Source: Tsukamurella paurometabola (lineage in GTDB: Bacteria; Actinomycetota; Actinomycetes; Mycobacteriales; Mycobacteriaceae). From it: a stretch of 64,000 nucleotides of DNA. The stretch is from positions 2,946,850-3,010,849 of the forward strand of contig NZ_LR131273.1 in assembly GCF_900631615.1 (NCBI RefSeq). Reading direction: 5' to 3'. The notes under the pieces were generated by a model. That model was not told where the DNA came from. It worked only from the letters and a program-made list of their open reading frames with translations, and searched no databases. Each line of letters starts with the position of its first letter. The first letter of the stretch is position 1. The position numbers were made by a program, and so were the translations under genes. This document shows, piece after piece, positions 44,930-53,341 of the stretch.

Positions 44930-45742
44930 ATGACCACGGACGACATTCAGGCCGAGCGCCCCGAGACCGGCGACGACAAGGTAGCTCTGATCGAGTTCAA
45001 GGACGTCGGCAAGCAGTACGGCAACATCATCGCGCTCCAGGGGATCAACCTCCGGGTGTACCCCGGTGAGGTCACCTGCGTGCTCGGCGATAACGGCGCC
45101 GGTAAGTCGACGCTGATCAAGACGATGGCGGGCCTGCACAAGCCGAGCGAGGGCGACGTGCTCATCGACGGGGAGGTCACCACGCTCGACTCGCCGAAGG
45201 ACGCGCTCGCGAAGGGCGTGGCGACGGTCTACCAGGACCTGGCCGTGGTGGGGCTGATGCCCGTGTGGCGCAACTTCTTCCTCGGACAGGAGCTGCGCTC
45301 GGGATTCCTCAAGAGCCTCGACGTGCAGACCATGCGCGCGACGACGAAGGAGGAGCTGTTCAAGATGGGCATCGACCTGCCCGACGTGGACGCCCCCATC
45401 AGCTCGCTGTCGGGTGGCCAGCGGCAGTGCGTCGCCATCGCGCGCGCGATCTACTTCGGCGCGCGGGTGCTGATCCTCGACGAGCCGACGGCCGCGCTGG
45501 GCGTCAAGCAGTCCGGCATGGTCCTGCGGTACATCACCGCGGCGAAGGAGCAGGGTTTCGGCGTCGTCTTCATCACGCACAACCCGCACCACGCGTACAT
45601 GGTGGGAGACCATTTCGTGCTGCTCAACCGCGGCCGGCAGAAGCTCGACTGCACCTACGACGAGATCAGTCTCGAGGAGCTGACCTCGCAGATGGCGGGC
45701 GGTGACGAGCTCGAGACCCTCAGCCACGAACTGCGCAGGTGA
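44930..45742 (+). CDS. Sugar ABC transporter ATPase, single nucleotide-binding domain
   Basis: The 270-residue protein has Walker A (LGDNGAGKST), signature (SSLSGGQRQ), Walker B (VLILDEPTAALG) and switch His (FITHNPHH). It has one ATPase domain, as in fructose-type FrcA, not the fused two-domain form of RbsA/MglA, and would act as a homodimer. An acidic 20-residue N-terminal extension precedes VALIEFKDVGKQYGN. It is complete, not a truncated RbsA. Confidence 0.92.
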   Translation: MTTDDIQAERPETGDDKVALIEFKDVGKQYGNIIALQGINLRVYPGEVTCVLGDNGAGKSTLIKTMAGLHKPSEGDVLIDGEVTTLDSPKDALAKGVATVYQDLAVVGLMPVWRNFFLGQELRSGFLKSLDVQTMRATTKEELFKMGIDLPDVDAPISSLSGGQRQCVAIARAIYFGARVLILDEPTAALGVKQSGMVLRYITAAKEQGFGVVFITHNPHHAYMVGDHFVLLNRGRQKLDCTYDEISLEELTSQMAGGDELETLSHELRR

Positions 45743-45746
45743 TCCG

Positions 45747-46904
45747 GTGGCGGAGACGCTCCTGGAACGCTTCGGGCGACGCCTTCGCGTCGCGATGATC
45801 GGCGGCGGGATCGGCAGCTACATCGGTGAGACCCACGCGATCGCGCTCCGCGCCGACGGGCTGTGGGACCTGGTCGCGGGTGCCTTCTCCCGCCGCCCGG
45901 AGACCAACGCGGCCACCGCGCGGTCGTGGCTCGTGCCGCCGGACCGCACCTACGCCGACCACCGCGCCCTGATCGCGGGGGAGTCCACGCGGGCGGACCG
46001 CGTCGACGCGGTGATCGTCGCGACCCGGCCGTCGAGCCACGCCGAGATCGCCTGCGACCTCCTCGCGGCCGGTTTCCACGTGATGTGCGAGAAGCCGCTC
46101 ACCGAGACCGTGGCGGACGGCCGCCGGGTCGCGGCGCTGGTCGCGGACTCGGGGCGTCGGCTCCTACTCACGCACTGTTATAGCGGCTATCCGATGGTGC
46201 GCCAGGCGAGGGAGATGGTCGCGCGGGGCGACCTCGGCCGGATCACCCTGGTCGAGAGCAGGTTCGCGAGCGGGATGTACTCGGCGGCCACCCCGCCCGG
46301 CTCCTGGCGGGTGGACGGGACCGAGGGCGGGGTGACGGCGCTGATCGCCGATCTCGGCACGCACGCACTGCACCTCGCGGAGTTCGTCGCCGGCCGGCGC
46401 ATCACGACGGTCGCTGCGGAACTCGCGCGGGTCGACCCCCGCCACGTCGCGTTCGACAACGCCTATCTCACCCTCCGCTTCGAGGACGGTGCCCGCGGGC
46501 GGTGTTGGAGCACCTCCCAGGCCGCCGGGGCGACCCACGGCCTCGCGGTCACCGTGTACGGCGACCGCGGCAGCCTCGCCTGGGACCACGACGCCCCGGA
46601 GATCCTGTGGTGGCGCGCGGACGGCGAGCCCGATCGTCTGCTCACCAAGGCCGGTCCCGGGGCGAGCCCCGCCGCTCTCGCTGCGGCCCGGTTCACCGCC
46701 GGGCACCCGGACGGGTACGCCCTCGCCTTCGCGAACCTGTACCGCGACTTCGCCTTCGCTCTGATGGCAGAGGGGCTCGGCGAGGACCCCGCCCCCCACC
46801 TCGCCGATCTCCCGGACGTCGACGACGGCGTCCGCACACTCGCCGTCGTCGAGGCCGCCATCCGGTCCGACGGGGCCGGGCGCCCCGTCGCCGTCGACAC
46901 CTGA
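45747..46904 (+). CDS. Gfo/Idh/MocA-family oxidoreductase
   Basis: The 385-residue dehydrogenase has VAMIGGGIGSYIGETHAIAL, the signature HVMCEKPLTETVADGRRV and, in the catalytic region, LIADLGTHALHLAEFVAGR. The longer N-terminal insertion resembles IolW/scyllo-inositol dehydrogenase-like relatives, but subgroup assignment is only by eye. The GTG at 45747 lies 4 nt after the ATPase stop, so it is in the ABC operon, and its substrate is probably what the transporter imports. Confidence 0.85.
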   Translation: MAETLLERFGRRLRVAMIGGGIGSYIGETHAIALRADGLWDLVAGAFSRRPETNAATARSWLVPPDRTYADHRALIAGESTRADRVDAVIVATRPSSHAEIACDLLAAGFHVMCEKPLTETVADGRRVAALVADSGRRLLLTHCYSGYPMVRQAREMVARGDLGRITLVESRFASGMYSAATPPGSWRVDGTEGGVTALIADLGTHALHLAEFVAGRRITTVAAELARVDPRHVAFDNAYLTLRFEDGARGRCWSTSQAAGATHGLAVTVYGDRGSLAWDHDAPEILWWRADGEPDRLLTKAGPGASPAALAAARFTAGHPDGYALAFANLYRDFAFALMAEGLGEDPAPHLADLPDVDDGVRTLAVVEAAIRSDGAGRPVAVDT

Positions 46905-46931
46905 CCACCCCCCCATCCGAATCGAGAGAAT

Positions 46932-48107
46932 ATGACCGAGCCGATCCGCGTGGCCCTCGTGGGCTGCGGCAACATCGCCCTGGGCTTCCACATCCCCGCC
47001 TATCTCGCCGCCGACAACCGGTTCCGCATCGTCGGCATCGCCGATCCGACACCGGAGCGACTCGAACTCGGCCGCGTCGCCGCGGGGCTCACGCCCGAAC
47101 AGGTGCACGCGGACGTCGCCGACCTGCTGGCCCGCGACGACGTCGACGCGCTCGACCTGTGCACCCCGCAGCACCTGCACCGCGAGGTCGCGATCGCCGC
47201 GGCGCGCGCCGGCAAACACGTACTGTGCGAGAAGCCGATCGCCGCCGTCCCCGCGGACGCCGAGGCCATGCGCGCCGCCGCCGAGGAGGCGGGCACGGTG
47301 CTCGCGGTGGTCGCGAACTATCTGTTCTTCCCGGAGGTCGTTGCGCTGCAGGCCATCATCGATTCCGGTGAGCTGGGTGAGATCCGGACGACGCGGGTCG
47401 ACATGATGGGCGTCCTGGACCTGCCGGGCGCCGCGGGTTACCGGCCCGCGTGGCGACACGATCCCGCACAGGCGGGAGGCGGGGTGCTGGTCGACATGCT
47501 GCACGGCGTGTACCTCGCCGAGTCGCTGCTCGGCGCCCGCGCGGAACGCGTGTCCGCTTTCGTGGACAGCGTCGCCGACGGCGACGCCGTCGACGGCATC
47601 GCGCTCTGCCGCCTCGAGGCCGGACGCCGCGTCGCGATGGTGAACATCGCCTGGGGCGTGGGCCAGGGCGGCATCGCGGTCGAGGGGGACCGGGGCCGGG
47701 CGGTCGCGCACTACCGCGCGGACGGGACGATGCCGTGGGCGCCGTTCGAATCCCTCACCGTCACCACGGAGTCCGGGACGCGGACCGTCGACCTTCCGGC
47801 GGGCGCCGAGCTGGAGCCCCTCATCGCCGCGTCGATGCGCGACACGGTGCTCGACTTCGCCGACGCGATCGCCGGCCACCGCGCGCCCGTCGTCGACGCC
47901 GCGGTCGCCCGCCACATCCTCGAGATCACGGTGGCCGCGTACGCGTCCGGCGCGCTCGGCGCGACCGTCCCCCTTCCGCTCGACGGCGCCCTGTTCACCT
48001 CCGGGGTCGCCGGACTCGCGGAGATCGGTGTCCCCGACGACTCCTTCGTCCGCCGCCGTGGCCTGTTCGGCCTGTCGGCGCCGGCGACGTCCGGGATCGG
48101 GGGCTGA
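46932..48107 (+). CDS. Gfo/Idh/MocA-family oxidoreductase
   Basis: The 391-residue dehydrogenase has VALVGCGNIALGFHIPAYLA, the signature HVLCEKPIAAVPADAEAMRA and GGVLVDMLHGVYLAESLLGA in the catalytic region, where Asp-x2-His replaces the more common arrangement. The segment IAWGVGQGGIAVEGDRG is unusual among the paralogues here. It continues the ABC operon after 27 nt, and the next gene starts 1 nt after its stop. Confidence 0.85.
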   Translation: MTEPIRVALVGCGNIALGFHIPAYLAADNRFRIVGIADPTPERLELGRVAAGLTPEQVHADVADLLARDDVDALDLCTPQHLHREVAIAAARAGKHVLCEKPIAAVPADAEAMRAAAEEAGTVLAVVANYLFFPEVVALQAIIDSGELGEIRTTRVDMMGVLDLPGAAGYRPAWRHDPAQAGGGVLVDMLHGVYLAESLLGARAERVSAFVDSVADGDAVDGIALCRLEAGRRVAMVNIAWGVGQGGIAVEGDRGRAVAHYRADGTMPWAPFESLTVTTESGTRTVDLPAGAELEPLIAASMRDTVLDFADAIAGHRAPVVDAAVARHILEITVAAYASGALGATVPLPLDGALFTSGVAGLAEIGVPDDSFVRRRGLFGLSAPATSGIGG

Positions 48108-48108
48108 C

Positions 48109-49059
48109 GTGCAGATCGGACTCCTCACCGACAGCCTTTCCGACCTGACCCGCGCCGACGCTCTCGACACCGCCGCCGAGCTGGGCGTGGAGACCGTCGA
48201 GATCGGCCTGGGCGGCGCGCACGGCGGGTGGTCGCCCGCCCCGCACGCCGACCTCGCGGAGCTTCTCGGAGACGGTGCCGCCCGCGCGGCCCTCGCCCGC
48301 GACATCGCCTCCCGCGGCCTGCGGCTCGAGGCCTTCAACGCCGCGGGCAACCCGTTGCACCCGCGCCACGGCGAGCGCGACGCCGCCGTGCTGCGCGGCG
48401 CGCTGCAGCTGGCGCAGGAGTTCGAGATCGACACGGTGGTCACGATGTCGGGACTCCCCGGCTACCCGGGCGACACCGTGCCGCCGTGGATCACCACCGT
48501 GTGGCCGCCCGAGAACCTGGAACTCCTGGACTACCAGTGGGAGCGGGCGGTCGAGTGGTGGGGACCGATCGCGGAGGACGCCCGGTCCCGCGGCGTCCGT
48601 ATCGCGGTCGAGATGCACGCCAACCAGCTGGTCTACAGCGCGCCGGGGCTGCTGCGAATGCGGGAGGCCGTCGGCGACGCCGTGGGCGCGAACCTCGATC
48701 CCAGCCACCTGATCTGGATGGGCGCCGACCCGATGTCCGTGATCCATGCCCTGGACGGTGCGATCCATCACGTGCACGCCAAGGACACCCGGATCGAGGA
48801 CCGCGCCTCCGTGGCCTCCCGCTTGGAGACCGTCCCGAACCCGCGTACGGACGAGCGGGCCTGGAACTACGTGGCCGTCGGCACCGGCCACCCCGACGGG
48901 GTCGACTTCTGGGTGCGGTTCATCGCCGCACTCCGGCACGCGGGCTACGACGGACCGCTGTCCATCGAGAACGAGGACTACACCCTGGGCCAGCGTGAAT
49001 CGGTCGCGCTGGCCGTCGAGACCCTGCGCGCCGCGCAGAACCTGGAGGAGGTGCGATGA
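48109..49059 (+). CDS. Sugar phosphate isomerase/epimerase-type TIM-barrel protein
   Basis: The 316-residue IolE/IolI-superfamily barrel has metal-ligand candidates in VEIGLGG, RIAVEMHANQLVYS, GANLDPSHLIWMGADP, HHVHAKDTR and LSIENEDYTLG. It is a paralogue of the protein at 39335 (common GNPLHP and TMSGLPG). It probably acts on a keto-cyclitol or keto-sugar made by the flanking dehydrogenases. The GTG start follows the previous stop by 1 nt, and the next gene overlaps its stop by 4 nt. Confidence 0.83.
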   Translation: MQIGLLTDSLSDLTRADALDTAAELGVETVEIGLGGAHGGWSPAPHADLAELLGDGAARAALARDIASRGLRLEAFNAAGNPLHPRHGERDAAVLRGALQLAQEFEIDTVVTMSGLPGYPGDTVPPWITTVWPPENLELLDYQWERAVEWWGPIAEDARSRGVRIAVEMHANQLVYSAPGLLRMREAVGDAVGANLDPSHLIWMGADPMSVIHALDGAIHHVHAKDTRIEDRASVASRLETVPNPRTDERAWNYVAVGTGHPDGVDFWVRFIAALRHAGYDGPLSIENEDYTLGQRESVALAVETLRAAQNLEEVR

Positions 49060-50057
49060 ACCGGACCCGGATCGCGGTACTGGGCTGCGGGCGGATCGGG
49101 CGGGTGCACGCCGATTCCGTCGCGGCGAGCGACCGTGCCGAGCTGACGTGGGTCTTCGACCCGATCGAGGCGGCTGCGAAGGAGGTCGGCGAGCGCTGCG
49201 GCGCGGCCTGGACGACCGACGTCGAGGAGGTCCTGGCGGCCACCGACGTGGACGGCGTCGTCGTCGCCTCGCCGACGCCCACGCACGTCGACCTGCTCAC
49301 GCGCGCCGTACGGACGGGGCGGACCGTGCTGTGCGAGAAGCCCATCGACCTCGACATCGCCCGGGTGGACGCGTGCCGCGCGGACCTGGGCGAGCTCACG
49401 GCGAGGGTGATGCTCGGGTTCAACCGGCGGTTCGACTCCTCGTTCGCCGAGGTCCGCCGCCGCGTCGATGCCGGAGAGATCGGCCCGCTGGAGCAGCTCA
49501 CCATCGTCAGCCGCGACCCCGCGCCGCCGCCGGCGGACTACGTGGCCTCGTCGGGCGGGCTGTTCCGCGACATGATGATCCACGACCTCGACCTGGCCCG
49601 GTTCTTCCTCGGCGAGGTGGTGGCCGTGTCGGCCCTGGGGTCGAACCTGATCTCCGCGGAGATCCGCGCGGCCGGCGATGTCGACGGTGCCATGGTGGTG
49701 CTCCGCGGTGCCGGAGGTCAGCTGGCGACGATCACCAACTCCCGGCGCTGCGCGTACGGCTACGACCAGCGGTTGGAGGCCTTCGGTGCGCGGGGCGCTC
49801 TCAGCGCGGCCAACCAGCACGAGACCTCCGTGACCTTCTCCGGTGCAACGCACACCGATGCCGCGGGACCGGTCCTGAACTTCTTCCTGGACCGCTACAC
49901 CCCGGCCTACCGAGCCGAGCTCGACGCGTTCATCACGATGACCGAGACCGGCGGCACGGCGTCCCCCGGCTTCGACGACGGCCGGGCGGCACTGCTTCTC
50001 GCGGATGCCGCCGCGGAGTCGCTCCGCACCGGCGCGGTGGTGGAGGTCCGGGCGTGA
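49056..50057 (+). CDS. iolG: Inositol 2-dehydrogenase-type Gfo/Idh oxidoreductase
   Basis: Of the six Gfo/Idh proteins in the window, this 333-residue one most resembles IolG (myo-inositol 2-dehydrogenase, inositol to scyllo-inosose with NAD). It has IAVLGCGRIGRVHADSV, TVLCEKPIDLD, MLGFNRRFDSSF and GGLFRDMMIHDLDLARFFLG, with the Asp-x3-His pair. The ATG overlaps the isomerase stop and the next gene overlaps its own stop, so it sits mid-operon. Confidence 0.85.
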   Translation: MNRTRIAVLGCGRIGRVHADSVAASDRAELTWVFDPIEAAAKEVGERCGAAWTTDVEEVLAATDVDGVVVASPTPTHVDLLTRAVRTGRTVLCEKPIDLDIARVDACRADLGELTARVMLGFNRRFDSSFAEVRRRVDAGEIGPLEQLTIVSRDPAPPPADYVASSGGLFRDMMIHDLDLARFFLGEVVAVSALGSNLISAEIRAAGDVDGAMVVLRGAGGQLATITNSRRCAYGYDQRLEAFGARGALSAANQHETSVTFSGATHTDAAGPVLNFFLDRYTPAYRAELDAFITMTETGGTASPGFDDGRAALLLADAAAESLRTGAVVEVRA

Positions 50058-51070
50058 CGGTGCGCTGGGGCCTGCTGTCGACGTCCGGGATCGGCCGGGT
50101 CGCCGCCCGCGCTATCGCCGCGGCCGACGGGGCGGAGCTCGCCGCCGTCGCGGGCCGTGACGCCGACCGCGCCGCCGCCTACGCGGCGGAGGTGGGTTCG
50201 CCCGTCGCCTACGGGAATTACGAGGAGCTGCTCGCCGACGGCGGGATCGACGCAGTGTACGTGCCGCTGCCGATCACGCTCCACGGCGAGTGGACGATTC
50301 GGGCGCTCGAGGCCGGTAAGCACGTGCTGTGCGAGAAGCCGCTCACCCTGGACCCGGATGAGGCGACGGCCGTCTTCGACGCCGCGGAGCGCGCGGGGCG
50401 GCTCGCGATCGAGGGCTTCATGTGGCGGCTGCACCCGCAGACGCGGCCGGTCCGCCGGCTACTCGCGGCGGGCTCGATCGGTGAGCTCGCGCTCGTCCGC
50501 GCCGCACTCAGCGTGAGTGCCCCCGCGGGTGACATACGGCGCACGACCGACCTCGGCGGCGGCGCGTTGGCGGACCTCGGCGGCTACTGCGTCAGCGCGG
50601 TGCGGCTGTTCGGCGGCGAACCGTCGACGGTGCGCGCTGTTCGGGTCGCCGATCCGGCCGGCACTGGTGCGGGCCACGACCTGCGGGCCTCCGCGGTCCT
50701 CGAACTGCAGGACGGCGTCGTCGGGCTGATCGACGTCGGGCTGGATCTCGAGCGGCGCGACCAGCTCGAGCTCGTCGGCACGGAAGGACGGATCGTCGTC
50801 GACGATCCGTGGCTGTGCCGGTCCGGCACCGTCGACCTGATCCGCGCGGAGCGGTCGGAACGACTGCCCGTGGACCCGGACGGCGCCTACCGGCTCACGC
50901 CGCCGAGGCCCGACAACGAGGACGCGTACCGGCTCGAGTTCGAGGCTGCGAGCGCGGCGTTCGGTGGGCGAGCGGCCCCGGCGTTCGGCCGCGACGATGC
51001 GATCGCGCAGGCCCGCGCCCTCGAGGCCGCACGGCGTTCCGCCGCGACCGGCGTCACGGTCGTCCTCTGA
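50054..51070 (+). CDS. Gfo/Idh/MocA oxidoreductase of the dihydrodiol/xylose dehydrogenase type
   Basis: The 338-residue dehydrogenase has RWGLLSTSGIGRVAARAIAA, HVLCEKPLTLDPDEATAV, FMWRLHPQTRPVRRLL and GALADLGGYCVSAVRLFGGE. A Tyr in LGGY occupies the place where most paralogues have the catalytic His. This is typical of the dimeric dihydrodiol/D-xylose/glucose-fructose oxidoreductase branch. It is the last gene of the operon that begins at 42845; a 12-bp-stem terminator follows. Confidence 0.85.
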   Translation: MTVRWGLLSTSGIGRVAARAIAAADGAELAAVAGRDADRAAAYAAEVGSPVAYGNYEELLADGGIDAVYVPLPITLHGEWTIRALEAGKHVLCEKPLTLDPDEATAVFDAAERAGRLAIEGFMWRLHPQTRPVRRLLAAGSIGELALVRAALSVSAPAGDIRRTTDLGGGALADLGGYCVSAVRLFGGEPSTVRAVRVADPAGTGAGHDLRASAVLELQDGVVGLIDVGLDLERRDQLELVGTEGRIVVDDPWLCRSGTVDLIRAERSERLPVDPDGAYRLTPPRPDNEDAYRLEFEAASAAFGGRAAPAFGRDDAIAQARALEAARRSAATGVTVVL

Positions 51071-51085
51071 TCCGTTCCATCTCGC

Positions 51086-51114
51086 GGCCCGACGGTGCCC
51101 GTCACCGTCGGGCC
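51086..51114. terminator. Bidirectional terminator at the end of the ABC/iolG operon
   Basis: GGCCCGACGGTG (51086-51097) and its exact complement (51103-51114) have a 5-nt loop. It overlaps the last codons of the convergent MFS gene. Confidence 0.7.
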
Positions 51115-52514
51115 CTGGCGTGCTCGCCAGCCGCCGCCGGGAGGCGGAGTGCCCCGGCGAGGGGGAGCAGCAGGAGGGCGGCGAAGGGGACGAAGGCGAG
51201 TCGGTAGCCGAGCTCGCCGGCGTCCGGCCCCGCGAGGCCGGTACCGAGCCGGACCGCCGCCGCGGCCGCCGCGACGCCGAGGGCGGTGCCCACCTGCTGC
51301 AGCGTGGACGACAGGCCGTTCGCGGCGGGCAGCAGGGGCGCGGGCACGTCGGCGAACATGACGGTGTTGTACGCGCTGAAGCCGATCGACCGGACAGCCC
51401 CGGAGAACACGAGCAGCACGGCGATGACCGGCGTCGGCGTCGCCGCGTGGACCCAGGCGAAGGCGAGCAGCGTCGCCGCGCCCGCGATGATCGACCACAC
51501 CAGGGTACGCCGGAATCCCAGCAGCCGGATGATCGGCGAGGTGAGCGGTTTGACTCCCAGGTTGCCGACGAAGACCGCGGTCACCATGGCGCCGGCCGCC
51601 GTCGCGCTCCAGCCGAAGCCGGCCTGGAAGAGCAGGACGAACAGGAACGGAGCCCCGGTGATCACGAGGCGGTACACCGAGCCGCTCACGTTGCCCGCGC
51701 GGAAGGTCTTGATGCCCATGACGGCCGGGTCGAACAGCGGATGCTCGCGCCGGATCATGCCCCGCGCCGCAGTGGCGCCGAGGAGCACGGCCGCCCCGAG
51801 CAGCCCCGTGACGGCCCACGGCCGGCCGCCCTGGAGGAGCTCGACGCCGCCGGTCAGGCACACGACCGCGCCTGCCGTGCACAGGTAGCCCCAGCGGTCG
51901 AGCGCGGTCCGGATCCGTACCTCGTTCCGGGGGATCAGCCACGCGCCGCCCACCGCCAGCGCGACCCCGATCGGCACGTTGACCAGGAAGATCCACCGCC
52001 AGCCCAGGGCGTCGGTGATGGCGCCACCGACGGACGGCGCGATCACCGGTGCGATCAGCGAAGGCCACGTCAGATAGGCCATCGCCGCGAGCAGGTCGAC
52101 CGGTCGCACCGACCGCAGGACCGCGATCCGGCCCACCGGGATCATCAGCGCTCCCGCGACGCCCTGGGCGATGCGGAAAAGGCACAGCCACAGCAGGTCC
52201 GGAGCGAGGGCGCACGCCACCGAGGCGACTGTGAACCCGGCGACCGACCACAGGAAGACGCGCCGCGTGCCGTACCGCTCCGCGATCCATCCCGCGGCGG
52301 GGATGGCCACCGCAACGGCCAGCAGATAGCCGACGATCGCGGGGCTCACTCCCGCCGGCACGACCCCGAACTCGTCGGCGACGGCGGGCGCAGCGGTTTG
52401 TAGCACCGTCCCGTCGAGGTTCTCGAGGAACAGCGCGCCCGCGACGAGGAGAGCGAGCGGGCGGCTGAAACTCGTGGCTCCCCTCCTCCCGAGCCGAGCT
52501 GAGCGGCGCGACAT
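51102..52514 (-). CDS. MFS transporter (EmrB/DHA2-like)
   Basis: The 470-residue MFS protein has about 13-14 membrane helices. It begins its core with FLENLDGTVLQTAAPAVADE and has GWIAERYGTRRVFLWS, the DHA2-type FRIAQGVAGALMIPVGR and GWRWIFLVNVPIG. Such proteins usually export drugs or metabolites, though here it ends an operon with a PhyH dioxygenase and an SDR, so a substrate-specific role is possible. It starts 38 nt after the SDR stop, and no Shine-Dalgarno is evident before the ATG. Confidence 0.85.
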   Translation of the reverse strand: MSRRSARLGRRGATSFSRPLALLVAGALFLENLDGTVLQTAAPAVADEFGVVPAGVSPAIVGYLLAVAVAIPAAGWIAERYGTRRVFLWSVAGFTVASVACALAPDLLWLCLFRIAQGVAGALMIPVGRIAVLRSVRPVDLLAAMAYLTWPSLIAPVIAPSVGGAITDALGWRWIFLVNVPIGVALAVGGAWLIPRNEVRIRTALDRWGYLCTAGAVVCLTGGVELLQGGRPWAVTGLLGAAVLLGATAARGMIRREHPLFDPAVMGIKTFRAGNVSGSVYRLVITGAPFLFVLLFQAGFGWSATAAGAMVTAVFVGNLGVKPLTSPIIRLLGFRRTLVWSIIAGAATLLAFAWVHAATPTPVIAVLLVFSGAVRSIGFSAYNTVMFADVPAPLLPAANGLSSTLQQVGTALGVAAAAAAVRLGTGLAGPDAGELGYRLAFVPFAALLLLPLAGALRLPAAAGEHARARR

Positions 52515-52552
52515 GTCAGTATGTTCGGTCCCGTACCGGCGCGGTGCACCCC

Positions 52553-53341
52553 TCAGTCGTAGGCGCCGCACACCTGCTGGTCCCAGTCGATCACCGAGCC
52601 GGTCACCACGCCGCTGCGGTCCGAGAGCAGGAAGATCACGGCCGCGGCCGCGTCCTGCGCGGAGGCGAGCCGCCCGGCCGGGAGGGAACGACCGGCGACG
52701 TCGGCCCAGTCGTCCGGAGCGTCGTGGAATCGCTTCTGCACGAGGGCTTCCCCTTCCGTCTCGGTCCAGCCGATGTTCAGGCCGTTGATCCGGATCCGGT
52801 CGAAGCGGTGCGCGTGCGCCGCGTTCTTCGTGAGCCCGATCAGCCCGGCCTTCGCGGCGACGTACGGCGCCAGGTAGGGCTGCCCGCCGTGCGCCGACAT
52901 CGAGATGATGTTGACGACGGTGCCCGGGGCGTTCCGCGATCGCATGTCTCGCACCGCCGCGGCCATGGTGAAGAAGGGCGCGCGGAGATTGATCGCGATG
53001 TGCTCGTCGAAGAGCTCGGGAGTGGTCTCGGTCAGGGTGCCGCGCGAGGTGAGTCCCGCAGCGTTGCACAGACAGTCGACCCGTCCGAAGGCCGCCACGA
53101 CCGCATCGACCGATCCCGTCGCCTGCGTCGGATCAGCGACGTCGGCGCGCACGAACAACGCCTCGGCGCCGTTGCCGGCCAACTCGGAGCGCAGCGCCTC
53201 CCCGGTGGCGGCGTCCCTCCCGGTGAAGGCGACGCGAGCTCCCGCAGCGGCGGCCTCCCGGACGACCGCGGCGCCCACGCCGCGGCTGCCGCCCGACACC
53301 AGGACCACCTTGTCCGCCAACTCGGCGGGCCGCGCGATCAC
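52553..53341 (-). CDS. SDR-family oxidoreductase
   Basis: The 262-residue short-chain dehydrogenase has the cofactor motif LVSGGSRGVGAAVVREA, LCNAAGL (NNAG equivalent, with Cys instead of the first Asn) and the catalytic Ser-Tyr-Lys set (ISMSAHGGQPYLAPYVAAKAG). ADVADPTQ indicates Asp-dependent discrimination, probably for NAD. The GTG overlaps the stop of the PhyH gene by 4 nt. It may oxidise or reduce the hydroxylated product of that enzyme. Confidence 0.87.
   Translation of the reverse strand: MIARPAELADKVVLVSGGSRGVGAAVVREAAAAGARVAFTGRDAATGEALRSELAGNGAEALFVRADVADPTQATGSVDAVVAAFGRVDCLCNAAGLTSRGTLTETTPELFDEHIAINLRAPFFTMAAAVRDMRSRNAPGTVVNIISMSAHGGQPYLAPYVAAKAGLIGLTKNAAHAHRFDRIRINGLNIGWTETEGEALVQKRFHDAPDDWADVAGRSLPAGRLASAQDAAAAVIFLLSDRSGVVTGSVIDWDQQVCGAYD

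Noticed and set aside
44930-45742. ABC ATPase as a truncated two-domain sugar ATPase
   Set aside because: All motifs of one domain are complete, the next gene starts 4 nt later with its own frame, and no second-domain remnant is visible.
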